This document shows, piece by piece, positions 34,072-40,984 of a DNA stretch of 64,000 nucleotides. Each line of letters begins with the position of its first letter. Within the stretch, counting starts at the first letter, position 1. Origin of the DNA: Peptoanaerobacter stomatis (GTDB lineage Bacteria; Bacillota; Clostridia; Peptostreptococcales; Filifactoraceae); contig NZ_JH815225.1 in assembly GCF_000238095.2 (NCBI RefSeq), positions 1,465,160 through 1,529,159 of the forward strand, read 5' to 3'. The notes beneath the pieces were generated by a model. The model did not search any database, had not been told where the DNA came from, and saw nothing but the letters and a program-made list of their open reading frames with translations. The position numbers and the translations under genes are program-made.

Positions 34072-34599
34072 TTACTCCTTGTTCTTATAGTTTAGAAACA
34101 TTACAGCACAATTAAAATCTACTTCGTATACCTCAATATCCGTTCTTGTTAGGTATTTTCTTCCATATATTTCTTTCATATTAGCCCATATTCCATAAGG
34201 TATAAAATAATAGCTGTCTTGTATGTTTACGCATACTCCTGTATATGCTCCCAGTATGCTATGATTTTCTAATGCTCTTGCTTGTGCGTCTGTTAGTACA
34301 TTTTGCATTATTCTATCTTTGCTTGTCATTTTTGCTTCAAATACTATTGAACGTCCATTTTTTAATGTGCCTTTGAAGTCCGGTTCTGCTTTGGCTATAA
34401 ATCTTCCCGTAAATGTTCCGTTTGGATATAGCTTTGTTACTCTGAATGGCTCGGGTACTTTTTTTATATTTGCTATGCCTTTTTCTCTGTATATATTACA
34501 TGCTTTTTCTATATAGTCTTCAAAATGTCTACCTTGTGCATTACTTTTTTTGTTTTGTAATTGTATATAGTCTTGTTTTGTGGCTCTGTTTGTTATCAT
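34072..34599 (-). CDS. recU: RecU-type Holliday junction resolvase
   Basis: A 175-residue PD-(D/E)XK nuclease. GRHFEDYIEKACNIYREKGI has the first acidic residue, AEPDFKGTLKNGRSIVFEAK the PD...ExK core, and a C-terminal YFIPYGIWANM strand region follows. RecU resolves recombination intermediates; phage copies help process replicating DNA. It is 14 bp after an uncharacterised gene. Confidence 0.9.
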   Translation of the reverse strand: MITNRATKQDYIQLQNKKSNAQGRHFEDYIEKACNIYREKGIANIKKVPEPFRVTKLYPNGTFTGRFIAKAEPDFKGTLKNGRSIVFEAKMTSKDRIMQNVLTDAQARALENHSILGAYTGVCVNIQDSYYFIPYGIWANMKEIYGRKYLTRTDIEVYEVDFNCAVMFLNYKNKE

Positions 34600-34613
34600 A
34601 TTCTATTTTCCTT

Positions 34614-35081
34614 TTATATATGTATTCCTAATAATTTTTTGTCTTTTTCTACAGTAGCATAATATACTTTTTTTGCTCTTTCTCTTGCTTCTTCTACAGT
34701 TTCTTCGTCTTCTTCTGTTATAAACTCTTCATCTCCAAATAATTCATCAAATCCTATTTGCCCTTTGATTTCCGCTTTGAAAAATCTCTTTTCTTTTACT
34801 GTAAATTTGCTACTATATGCGGTTTGTTGTAGTGTTAAATATGTGCTTTTTGTTTTTCTTTTTGGTATCTTGCTACCTATTGTTGAGTTTAGGGCTATTT
34901 CTCCCTCTAACATTTCAGCAGTTATTTTTATGTCTATGCTTCGCTTCTCGGATCTTGGTATATCTTTATCTAAAAAACTTTTTATTACTGCTTGTAGCTC
35001 TTCGTTAAATTTCTTTTGTAGTTCTCCGTTTTGCATAGTGGATAAGTCTATATTTACGTTTACTATTTCTATATTTGGCAT
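34614..35081 (-). CDS. Uncharacterised phage protein, resembles clostridial 'replication terminator' family
   Basis: A 155-residue protein with an N-terminal part (MQNGELQKKFNEELQAVIKS then IDIKITAEM) similar in layout to a small family often labelled replication terminator protein in clostridial phages, and a strongly acidic C-terminal helix (EFITEEDEETVEEARERAKK). It precedes recU. The family match is from memory; function unknown. Confidence 0.5.
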   Translation of the reverse strand: MPNIEIVNVNIDLSTMQNGELQKKFNEELQAVIKSFLDKDIPRSEKRSIDIKITAEMLEGEIALNSTIGSKIPKRKTKSTYLTLQQTAYSSKFTVKEKRFFKAEIKGQIGFDELFGDEEFITEEDEETVEEARERAKKVYYATVEKDKKLLGIHI

Positions 35082-35130
35082 TATATGACCTCCATTTTTA
35101 GTTCATGCTACTATTACTCTTCTATAAAAA

Positions 35131-35364
35131 TCAAAATATACTAAAACTAAATACTACATAATCTTCTTGTTGCATAAAATCAGTTAAATATGTTATAAAT
35201 CCTACTGCACTTCTTCCTGTATATTCTTTATTTTCGTCTATTTCTTCTAATACTATTTTGTCTCCTACATTATAATCTCTGTCATTATATCTAATTTCAA
35301 AAGTTTTATCTCTTGCAATTACAGCTTCAAAATATTGTTGTTCAATTTTTATTGCGTGTGTCAT
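35131..35364 (-). CDS. DUF3850 (ASCH-like) protein
   Basis: A 77-residue protein starting MTHAIKIEQQYFEAVIARDK with AAGGAAGG before this ATG. KTFEIRYNDRDYNVGDKIVL is the DUF3850 signature; the fold is related to ASCH/PUA-like RNA-binding domains. Common in phages, function unknown. The ATG lies two nt after the stop of the Rep gene. Confidence 0.82.
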   Translation of the reverse strand: MTHAIKIEQQYFEAVIARDKTFEIRYNDRDYNVGDKIVLEEIDENKEYTGRSAVGFITYLTDFMQQEDYVVFSFSIF

Positions 35365-35366
35365 TT

Positions 35367-36182
35367 TTATTCCTTCCTTCTTAATTTTATATATATACTC
35401 CAACCTGTATATTCGTTATATCTTGCCTCATAGCCTCCTATCTTATCTTTTATAGTCCAGCCTTTGTATTGATTTTCCCAATATGCTACATCAATAGGTT
35501 GTTTTGCTATCTGTTCTATTTTCCTAAATGTATATTTAAAGTCGTTTGTTCTGCATACGGGCTGTTTTAGATTTTTTGAGCATGTCCAACGTTTTTTCCC
35601 TCTGCTGTCTTTTACTAGATATTTTGATATTGCGGTAAGACCGCTTGCATAATCTTCTTGTAATCTTACTGCGTTTACCAATCCTATTTTCTTTTCTTTT
35701 TCTCCTTTCTTTTTTCTATGTCTCCATAGCTCCTCGACTACATCTCTATCTAGTCCGCTATTTATTATCATGTGATGATGTACTCGTATGTTTTCTTCGT
35801 CTCCCTCTTGTTCGCTTTTATGCTCCACTACTGATATATATTTCAGCTCGTCTAGCCCTTGTTTTTTTCTTGCTCTTTTTAATCTTCTTACATAGTTTTG
35901 TATATTCTTTTCTGCTTCTTCTATTGTTTTGGGTAATGTGCTATTTGTATATGTCAATGTGATATATAAATCATCTGCTTTAAAGTTAGCATGTACTTTT
36001 TGTGTAAAATATCTTTTTGCGTTTTTATCATTCAAATTTTTTTGCTTTGGCTCTGATACTTTTACTTTCTTACTTCGTTTCGCTCCTTTGTCGCGACTTT
36101 CACCGTTAAGTGCGTATATATCCACTTCCATATAATCATTAGAACAATATATTTTCTTTTCTCTTATATAATTCTTACGCAT
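35367..36182 (-). CDS. HUH-type replication initiator (ORF2/G2P-like Rep)
   Basis: A 271-residue replication-associated protein. Motif 1 is DLYITLTYTNS, motif 2 is IRVHHHMIINSG (the metal-binding HxH) and motif 3 is AISKYLVKDSRGKKRW with Tyr and Lys spaced YxxK; the following CSKNLKQP is also typical of the ORF2/G2P class. Such proteins nick an origin and start rolling-circle replication. I see no helicase, primase or DnaC-like gene in the prophage, so this is the best candidate initiator. Confidence 0.8.
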   Translation of the reverse strand: MRKNYIREKKIYCSNDYMEVDIYALNGESRDKGAKRSKKVKVSEPKQKNLNDKNAKRYFTQKVHANFKADDLYITLTYTNSTLPKTIEEAEKNIQNYVRRLKRARKKQGLDELKYISVVEHKSEQEGDEENIRVHHHMIINSGLDRDVVEELWRHRKKKGEKEKKIGLVNAVRLQEDYASGLTAISKYLVKDSRGKKRWTCSKNLKQPVCRTNDFKYTFRKIEQIAKQPIDVAYWENQYKGWTIKDKIGGYEARYNEYTGWSIYIKLRRKE

Positions 36183-36396
36183 AATTTTATTACCTCTATT
36201 TTTTTATATATTTTTAATATAGATATTTTTATAGTTTATGATTAACGGTTAAAAAGATAATACCTATAATACAAGCCCAAAAATGTATTATTTTTCTCGA
36301 TTTTTAGCCTTTTTTACTTGCTTTTTATATAAAAAAATGATATAATAAATTATCTATATTTCATTAGATTTTTGTATGGGCAACAAAATCTATTTT
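36183..36396. other. AT-rich noncoding stretch before the Rep gene
   Basis: About 210 bp without a supported gene, upstream of the leftward Rep gene. It contains AT-rich promoter-like sequence (gatataataaatt around 36340) and is a candidate for the Rep promoter or origin. No clear iterons were seen by eye. Confidence 0.3.
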
Positions 36397-36428
36397 AAAA
36401 AAGAGGATTTTTATAACTCCTCTTTTTT
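36397..36428. terminator. Bidirectional hairpin terminator
   Basis: Perfect 11-bp arms aaaaaagagga and tcctctttttt (36397-36407, 36418-36428) around a 10-nt loop. It separates the small early genes from the Rep gene. Confidence 0.85.
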
Positions 36429-36458
36429 AATTGTTTTTTATACATAATTTATTATTTT

Positions 36459-36653
36459 TCATTTTTCGTTCTTTTCTATTTTTTTTATATCTGCTATTGA
36501 TATGCTATTGTTGTTTTTATCTAGTAGCTCTGCTGTTACTCTCCACTTGTTACCTCTGTATCTGTATATCAGAGCTTGTACGGTGTATGTTATGTCTGTA
36601 TATCTTACTTGCTCTTTGTTTATGATTGCTTTTTTTACTTCTTCTGTTGTCAT
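36459..36653 (-). CDS. Small early phage protein
   Basis: A 64-residue protein starting MTTEEVKKAIINKEQVRYTD with a short beta-rich middle (YTVQALIYRYRGNKWRVTAE). ATG 36653 overlaps the TGA of the upstream gene (ATGA), favouring this start over a longer Arg/Lys-rich extension that reads the neighbour's sequence. Function unknown. Confidence 0.6.
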   Translation of the reverse strand: MTTEEVKKAIINKEQVRYTDITYTVQALIYRYRGNKWRVTAELLDKNNNSISIADIKKIEKNEK

Positions 36654-37030
36654 TTCTTCGCCTTGCTTTCTTCTATCTCTTGCTTTAGCCTTATATTTTC
36701 TTCTCTTAGCTCTTGTAGTTCTTTGTATACGTCTTTGCTTCTTTTTTCTAGTATGAATATCTTGATTTGTTCGTCTATCAATATTGAATATTCTATATAA
36801 TGTTCTGTATTTTCTTTTTGTATATGCTCTCCCCATATTCTTGCTATCTGCTCTATTGTTGATAAAGCTGTTGATAAACTGGTGTGTATGTGTATTTCTG
36901 CTCTTGTTGCTTTTTTAAATTTATCTATTCGTGCTCCTAATACTTCTATCTCTGTTATACTTATTTCTTCTATTTTTTCTATTACTTCTTGCATTTTTAT
37001 AAGTAGCTCTTGGCAATTATTGAGTTTCAT
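36650..37030 (-). CDS. Uncharacterised helical phage protein
   Basis: A 126-residue, almost wholly helical protein with N-terminal LLIKMQEVIEKIEEIS and a C-terminal coiled coil (YKELQELREENIRLKQEIEE). It lies in the leftward early operon. GAAAGGAAT precedes the ATG. No family recognised. Confidence 0.6.
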   Translation of the reverse strand: MKLNNCQELLIKMQEVIEKIEEISITEIEVLGARIDKFKKATRAEIHIHTSLSTALSTIEQIARIWGEHIQKENTEHYIEYSILIDEQIKIFILEKRSKDVYKELQELREENIRLKQEIEESKAKK

Positions 37031-37048
37031 AGTATATTCCTTTCTTTT

Positions 37049-37117
37049 TTATGATATAAGATTGATAAATCCTCTTTTTAGTGCTATCTTTATTTTGAAT
37101 AGTCTAAACAATCGCAT
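37049..37117 (-). CDS. Possible 22-residue micropeptide
   Basis: ATG with AGGAGGG 6-7 nt upstream, encoding MRLFRLFKIKIALKRGFINL and two more residues, basic and hydrophobic. The stop is 18 nt before the next gene's ATG, so it may be a leader or a real peptide. Confidence 0.4.
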   Translation of the reverse strand: MRLFRLFKIKIALKRGFINLIS

Positions 37118-37129
37118 TGTTATCCCTCC

Positions 37130-37414
37130 TTACATCTGATATATTGGCATTTGAAGTATTTTACTTGCTTCTATCTCTTCTATAGTCATTTTCTTTACTC
37201 CGATTACTTCATCTATATTTTTCTTAAATATTTGTATCTGCTCTTCAGTCGCTTTTATTATTGTTCTATATTCCAATCCCTTGTGGTACATATATACTAA
37301 ATATGTTTCCTTGTCGTCTTCTATAATAAACTTTGTGTCTTTTTCATCTTTTCTATGATCTTCAAAAAACTTAAACCATGCTCCTATATATGTTGACTCT
37401 TTCTTCTTTCCCAT
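37130..37414 (-). CDS. Uncharacterised early phage protein
   Basis: A 94-residue protein: WFKFFEDHRKDEKDTKFIIE, then a beta segment YLVYMYHKGLEYRTIIKATE and a C-terminal helix. GGAGATGATGAA precedes the ATG. No family recognised; in the early operon. Confidence 0.6.
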   Translation of the reverse strand: MGKKKESTYIGAWFKFFEDHRKDEKDTKFIIEDDKETYLVYMYHKGLEYRTIIKATEEQIQIFKKNIDEVIGVKKMTIEEIEASKILQMPIYQM

Positions 37415-37432
37415 TTCATCATCTCCTTTGTA

Positions 37433-37498
37433 TTAAAGATAATTAATGTATCTGCTATATATCTTATCTATGCTTATTATTACTTCTTTTATATCCAT
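37433..37498 (-). CDS. Possible 21-residue micropeptide
   Basis: ATG with TGGAGG 8 nt upstream, encoding MDIKEVIISIDKIYSRYINY plus Leu. It fills the gap between two early genes exactly, and has a better ribosome binding site than many neighbours. Confidence 0.4.
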   Translation of the reverse strand: MDIKEVIISIDKIYSRYINYL

Positions 37499-37522
37499 TA
37501 TTAAAACCTCCATACTATCTAT

Positions 37523-37723
37523 TTAGCTTCTTAGTCTTTGTAGTGTTTCTTCTATTTCTTTGTCTATTGTCTGCTCTATGAATTTGCCTAACAGGTTATT
37601 TATCATATAGCTTTTTTTATATTGCTCCTCTTCTGTTAGTTTTCTTGTGTTTACTATTTTTTTACTTTTGGTTTCTAACGTGTTCCTATCTATTCGTATT
37701 TGTAGTATATTTACTTCGTCCAT
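37523..37723 (-). CDS. Small early phage protein
   Basis: A 66-residue protein, charged, helical in the second half (EEEQYKKSYMINNLLGKFIE). GGAGGGAGTAT precedes the ATG. No family recognised. Confidence 0.55.
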   Translation of the reverse strand: MDEVNILQIRIDRNTLETKSKKIVNTRKLTEEEQYKKSYMINNLLGKFIEQTIDKEIEETLQRLRS

Positions 37724-37738
37724 ATACTCCCTCCGCTT

Positions 37739-37921
37739 CTATGCTCTCTTTGATTGTAGCCTTGCGAATTGCATTCCTTTTACTAGATATAGTAAATTTT
37801 GTCTTTCTTCTCCTGTCATTTTGTTTATTGCTTCTTCTAGTCTTACTTTGCTTAAATCTTCTGCCAATCCTTTTATCTCTTCTTTTTCTTGCTCTTGTAT
37901 CTGCTCTTTGTTTTTTATCAT
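37739..37921 (-). CDS. Small early phage protein
   Basis: A 60-residue, Glu/Lys-rich helical protein ending GEERQNLLYLVKGMQFARLQ, reminiscent of small phage proteins with a C-terminal amphipathic helix. AAAGGAGCTG lies before the ATG. Unknown function. Confidence 0.55.
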   Translation of the reverse strand: MIKNKEQIQEQEKEEIKGLAEDLSKVRLEEAINKMTGEERQNLLYLVKGMQFARLQSKRA

Positions 37922-37949
37922 TTCTTTTCAGCTCCTTTATATGTTATAA

Positions 37950-38022
37950 TTAGTATTATTTATATTTGTTAAAAATTTGGGGGTATCTATAATGCATAAA
38001 ATTAATCGTCCTGATAATCTTT
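37950..38022 (+). repeat. Direct repeat copy A (promoter and 5' end of the 37992 gene)
   Basis: About 73 bp closely similar to 38630-38704, covering the TATAAT-flanked upstream region, ribosome binding region and first codons of the 37992 gene. The shared block includes tagtatctataatgc-like sequence and aaaattaatcgtcct. Confidence 0.7.
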
Positions 38023-38267
38023 CTAATGGTGCATGGCATATATTAGAAACTTTTTGTAATCAATATAACGAAAATGAAAGTAAATATTTGGAAATACCTA
38101 ATGCTTTTGACTATACACGCTCTGAACTAGAAACATATATGCAAGAATTGCACGATAGCGGTTATGTTATGTGGCAAAATTGCGGTGCTTCTAATGAATA
38201 TCTATATTTGACTTTCAAGGGATATTGTATTGCGAGAAATGATAACCCCGATAGATATATTAAATAG
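37992..38267 (+). CDS. Small winged-helix-like protein on the opposite strand
   Basis: A 91-residue protein starting MHKINRPDNLSNGAWHILET, with GGGGGT 7 nt before ATG 37992. Its helical first half followed by RSELETYMQELHDSGYVMWQ and a beta strand YLYLTFKGYCIARN suggests a small winged helix. It is the only rightward gene within the leftward early operon; a regulator of the early region is possible. Its 5' end is duplicated at 38630-38704. Confidence 0.6.
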   Translation: MHKINRPDNLSNGAWHILETFCNQYNENESKYLEIPNAFDYTRSELETYMQELHDSGYVMWQNCGASNEYLYLTFKGYCIARNDNPDRYIK

Positions 38268-38271
38268 TTTT

Positions 38272-38571
38272 TTATTTTACTAAATAATTAAATATATTTT
38301 CTAATGTTGCAGGTGGTGCGTTCTCTTTTAATTTATCTATAATTATTTGAGTTTTATCATCTGCTTTAATATTTTTTATGCTTTCTATATGATTTTTTAT
38401 GTCAATATTTACATATATGGATATAATGCTCCTTTTATCTTTTCTGTTTATTGTTTCTATTATTGTTACTCTTTCTTGTTTTTTCTGCTCTGCTTCTTCA
38501 AATATCTTTGCTAACTCTTGCTTTATTTCTTCTTCTTTGCTCGTATTTGTTGCTATTTGAATAATATACAT
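38272..38571 (-). CDS. Uncharacterised early phage protein
   Basis: A 99-residue protein with a helical, charged N-terminal half (SKEEEIKQELAKIFEEAEQK) and a beta strand RSIISIYVNID. AAAGGAGTTG lies before the ATG. Convergent with the 37992 gene, 4 bp apart. No family recognised. Confidence 0.55.
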   Translation of the reverse strand: MYIIQIATNTSKEEEIKQELAKIFEEAEQKKQERVTIIETINRKDKRSIISIYVNIDIKNHIESIKNIKADDKTQIIIDKLKENAPPATLENIFNYLVK

Positions 38572-38629
38572 TTCTTTTCAACTCCTTTTTGCTTTTAGTT
38601 TTATTCTTATAGTGTTATAATACATGTAG

Positions 38630-38704
38630 TTAGTATTTTTATAATTTATTAAAAATTTTTTAGTATCTATAATGCGTAAAATTAATCGTCCTCATAATCT
38701 TCTT
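38630..38704 (+). repeat. Direct repeat copy B (decayed duplicate of the 37992 gene start)
   Basis: Repeats the upstream region and first codons of the 37992 gene, then diverges; the frame does not continue as that protein. The last codons of the leftward 38682 gene read across it in antisense (EEDYEDD). Confidence 0.7.
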
Positions 38705-38915
38705 CATCATTATTCATTTTTTTTGCCTTTTCATACTCGCTTATTTTAAGCAATGTAGCAACACTTGACGCTTTGTCATATATATTCATATAGTCGCATA
38801 AAAGATTAGCGTCATTTTGTACTTTTTCAGTCTTTACCTTGTCCCTTACAGCATCAGCTATAAGCTCAAATTCTTTTTGTGACAATCCTACATTTACATT
38901 AAACTCCATTTTCAT
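38682..38915 (-). CDS. Small early phage protein
   Basis: A 77-residue protein starting MKMEFNVNVGLSQKEFELIA, helical with an acidic end NNDEEDYEDD. First gene of the leftward early operon facing the repressor. GTGGAGGTATG-like sequence precedes the ATG. Its acidic tail is read from duplicated DNA. Confidence 0.55.
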   Translation of the reverse strand: MKMEFNVNVGLSQKEFELIADAVRDKVKTEKVQNDANLLCDYMNIYDKASSVATLLKISEYEKAKKMNNDEEDYEDD

Positions 38916-39205
38916 ACCTCCACAAATTCTATTTTTATAACTCTTCTTGTCATATTATTCTTTTTGTATCTGCTATGCTATTGTCTCCATATATCAGCTC
39001 CTTTTTGTTGTAAACTAAATTTTTATATTTGGTTTTATAAGACCATTTTTTATCACTTTATTGTCCTTATGTGAACATTATATATTTAATTTTTGTACTT
39101 GTCAAGCCGCAAATACAAATTTTAATATTTTTTTGTATTGACTAATCCATTTAATGTATATATACTAGTTATATGAATAAAATATAATATGATTGGAGGT
39201 GTGAT
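38916..39205. other. Divergent control region between early genes and repressor
   Basis: 290 bp separating the leftward early operon from the rightward repressor, the expected immunity/switch region. It holds the rightward promoter at 39138-39166. Several tattttt/aaaaata tracts are present; no clear paired operators were found by eye. Confidence 0.5.
39138..39166 (+). promoter_or_regulatory. Sigma-A promoter of the repressor gene
   Basis: TTGACT (39138-39143), 17-nt spacer, TATACT (39161-39166), then GGAGGTG and the repressor ATG at 39206. Confidence 0.8.
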
Positions 39206-39694
39206 ATGGAACCTTTTGAAAGAGTAAAGCAGGTAAGAAAATATTTTAGTCTATCACAAGACGCATTTGGAGAAAAATTAGGGGTTAGTAGGTCGGTTAT
39301 AAAAAATATAGAGTTAAATTTATTAGCAAAACCCGACCAAAAATTATCGCTATTAAAATTAATATGTTCAACTTTTGGTGTGTCAGAGGAATGGCTAATC
39401 GACGGCAACGGCGATATGTTCGTCGAAACAGCAGGAGACTATATAGATAAGTTGGCTTTGGAATATAGTCTTGATGAGTTGGATTTGCAGATAATACAAA
39501 CTTTTCTTGAGCTGGAAAAGGACGATAGAGCAGTCATCAAAAAATACCTGCATAGGCTTGCAACAGCTACGCAAGAAAAAGAAATTGACAAGGAATTGGA
39601 AGAAATAAGAAAAGAATTAGAGCTAGAAAAAAAAGCAAAGGAAAAATACGAGGATTTAGGCTCTATCAACTTAGGAAATCAAAAAAACGCATAA
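39206..39694 (+). CDS. Prophage repressor, XRE-family
   Basis: A 162-residue protein with an N-terminal Cro/CI helix-turn-helix (LSQDAFGEKLGVSRSVIKNI, about residues 15-34) and the VSEEWLIDGNGDMF segment common after such domains. The C-terminal half is a coiled coil and lacks a LexA-like protease motif. It likely maintains lysogeny by repressing the leftward early operon. GGAGGTGTGAT precedes the ATG. Its 3' end is part of a terminator hairpin. Confidence 0.88.
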   Translation: MEPFERVKQVRKYFSLSQDAFGEKLGVSRSVIKNIELNLLAKPDQKLSLLKLICSTFGVSEEWLIDGNGDMFVETAGDYIDKLALEYSLDELDLQIIQTFLELEKDDRAVIKKYLHRLATATQEKEIDKELEEIRKELELEKKAKEKYEDLGSINLGNQKNA

Positions 39695-39717
39695 ATTTTT
39701 TACATTTATGCGTTTTT
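39683..39717 (+). terminator. Repressor gene terminator
   Basis: Perfect 14-bp arms at 39683-39696 and 39704-39717, ending in five T. The left arm contains the repressor stop codon. Confidence 0.85.
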
Positions 39718-39761
39718 CTTGCCTTTCGCATTATTAATTATATATTGAGTTGACATTTTAC

Positions 39762-39815
39762 ATAAAAAAGCATATTTTAGTTTCATTTTTATTTTGAAAC
39801 TAGGGTATGTTTTTT
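39762..39815. terminator. Second imperfect hairpin after the repressor
   Basis: Imperfect arms aaaaaagcata..tagtttca and tgaaacta..tatgtttttt. The inner 7-8 bp are perfect and T-runs lie on both strands; it may be bidirectional. Confidence 0.45.
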
Positions 39816-39865
39816 GTCTTGTTTGGTCAACTAAAAATATTTTTTATAAAATTTATCTATATTTC

Positions 39866-39894
39866 TTGATATTTTTTCACATTGCATTTATAAT
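39866..39894 (+). promoter_or_regulatory. Sigma-A promoter of the exonuclease gene
   Basis: TTGATA (39866-39871), 17-nt spacer, TATAAT (39889-39894), 39 bp before ATG 39934. The gene is thus independent of the repressor transcript and may be expressed in the lysogen. Confidence 0.8.
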
Positions 39895-39933
39895 CTTGCT
39901 AAAGTAAAATTAATTTTAGAGGGAGGTTTGTAC

Positions 39934-40908
39934 ATGCTTGAAATCGATTTATCTTTAGACGGTTTTAGAAAAACGAATTCTAAAAAAATACCTAAAACAA
40001 TTAGGGAAAATAAGGGTATATCTTTAATTGATTTGCCAAGAGATTATATTGTTGTGGATATAGAGACTACGGGGCTTGATTGTAAATACAATGAGATAAT
40101 CGAAATAGGAGCTTTAAAGGTAAGGGATAATAAAGTAGTAGATACATATAACACGCTTGTAAAACCTAAGTATGAAATTGATAGTTTTATTGAAGAGTTT
40201 ACAGGTATTACGAATGAAATGGTGGCTAATTCCCCAGATATAAAAACTGTACTTCCTGCATTTACTAATTTTATATCAAACGAATTATTGTTAGGATATA
40301 ATGTAAACTTTGATATTAACTTTTTATATGATAATTATAAAAATTGCTATAATGAATATATTACAAATAATTATGTTGATGTATTAAGGTTATGTAGAAA
40401 AATATATCCAGATTTATTTAATCATAGATTAAAAAGGGTGGCTAAATTCTTGAATATAGATTTAACTAATCATCATAGAGCTATTAGGGATTGTGAGATA
40501 ACAAAAGGTATATATGATAGTGTTAGACAGCATATAGCAGATAATAATATAGATTTGAAAGAGCTATTTAAAAATAAATGGTCTGTGGATTTAAGAGAAT
40601 TAAAGACGGAAAAAACAGAATTTGACGAGGATAATTTCTTTTTTAATAAATATGTTTGTTTTACCGGGAAACTTGAAAAAATGGTGCGTGCTGACGCTGG
40701 ACAAATTGTTGTTGATTTGGGCGGTCGTTGTGAAAATAGTGTTACTAAGAATACTAATTTTCTTATTTTAGGAAATAATGATTATTGCTCTACTATTAAG
40801 GACGGAAAAAGCACTAAGCAGAAAAAGGCGGAAAAGCTGATACTAGAGGGGCAAGACTTAGAAATTATTAGTGAGAATACATTTTATGATATATTGAATT
40901 TTGAATAG
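39934..40908 (+). CDS. DnaQ-like 3'-5' exonuclease with C-terminal BRCT domain
   Basis: A 324-residue protein. The DEDDh exonuclease domain (about 40-205) has YIVVDIETTGLD (Exo I), GYNVNFDINFL (Exo II) and NHHRAIRDCEITK (Exo III with His and Asp). The last 90 residues, from YVCFTGKLEKMVRADAGQIV to the end, form a BRCT domain as in ligase or DNA polymerase III epsilon-like proteins. ATG 39934 follows GGGAGG by 8 nt. It has its own promoter between repressor and HigBA, a region of lysogen-expressed cargo; a repair or anti-competitor role is inference. Confidence 0.9.
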   Translation: MLEIDLSLDGFRKTNSKKIPKTIRENKGISLIDLPRDYIVVDIETTGLDCKYNEIIEIGALKVRDNKVVDTYNTLVKPKYEIDSFIEEFTGITNEMVANSPDIKTVLPAFTNFISNELLLGYNVNFDINFLYDNYKNCYNEYITNNYVDVLRLCRKIYPDLFNHRLKRVAKFLNIDLTNHHRAIRDCEITKGIYDSVRQHIADNNIDLKELFKNKWSVDLRELKTEKTEFDEDNFFFNKYVCFTGKLEKMVRADAGQIVVDLGGRCENSVTKNTNFLILGNNDYCSTIKDGKSTKQKKAEKLILEGQDLEIISENTFYDILNFE

Positions 40909-40933
40909 ATAGTAAATTGTTATAGTTTTCATG

Positions 40934-40957
40934 AAAAAAGAGAGCTTAGGCTCTCTT
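40934..40957 (-). terminator. Terminator of the higBA operon
   Basis: Minus strand: AAGAGAGC, tetraloop, GCTCTCTT followed by further T (six in total). 28 bp beyond the HigA stop. Confidence 0.8.
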
Positions 40958-40984
40958 GATGTTGTAGGAATGTTTGATATTGTC

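Noticed and set aside
36459-36836. 125-residue Arg/Lys-rich version of the 36459 gene
   Set aside because: Its first 61 residues read the neighbouring gene in another frame; ATG 36653 with ATGA overlap is more credible.
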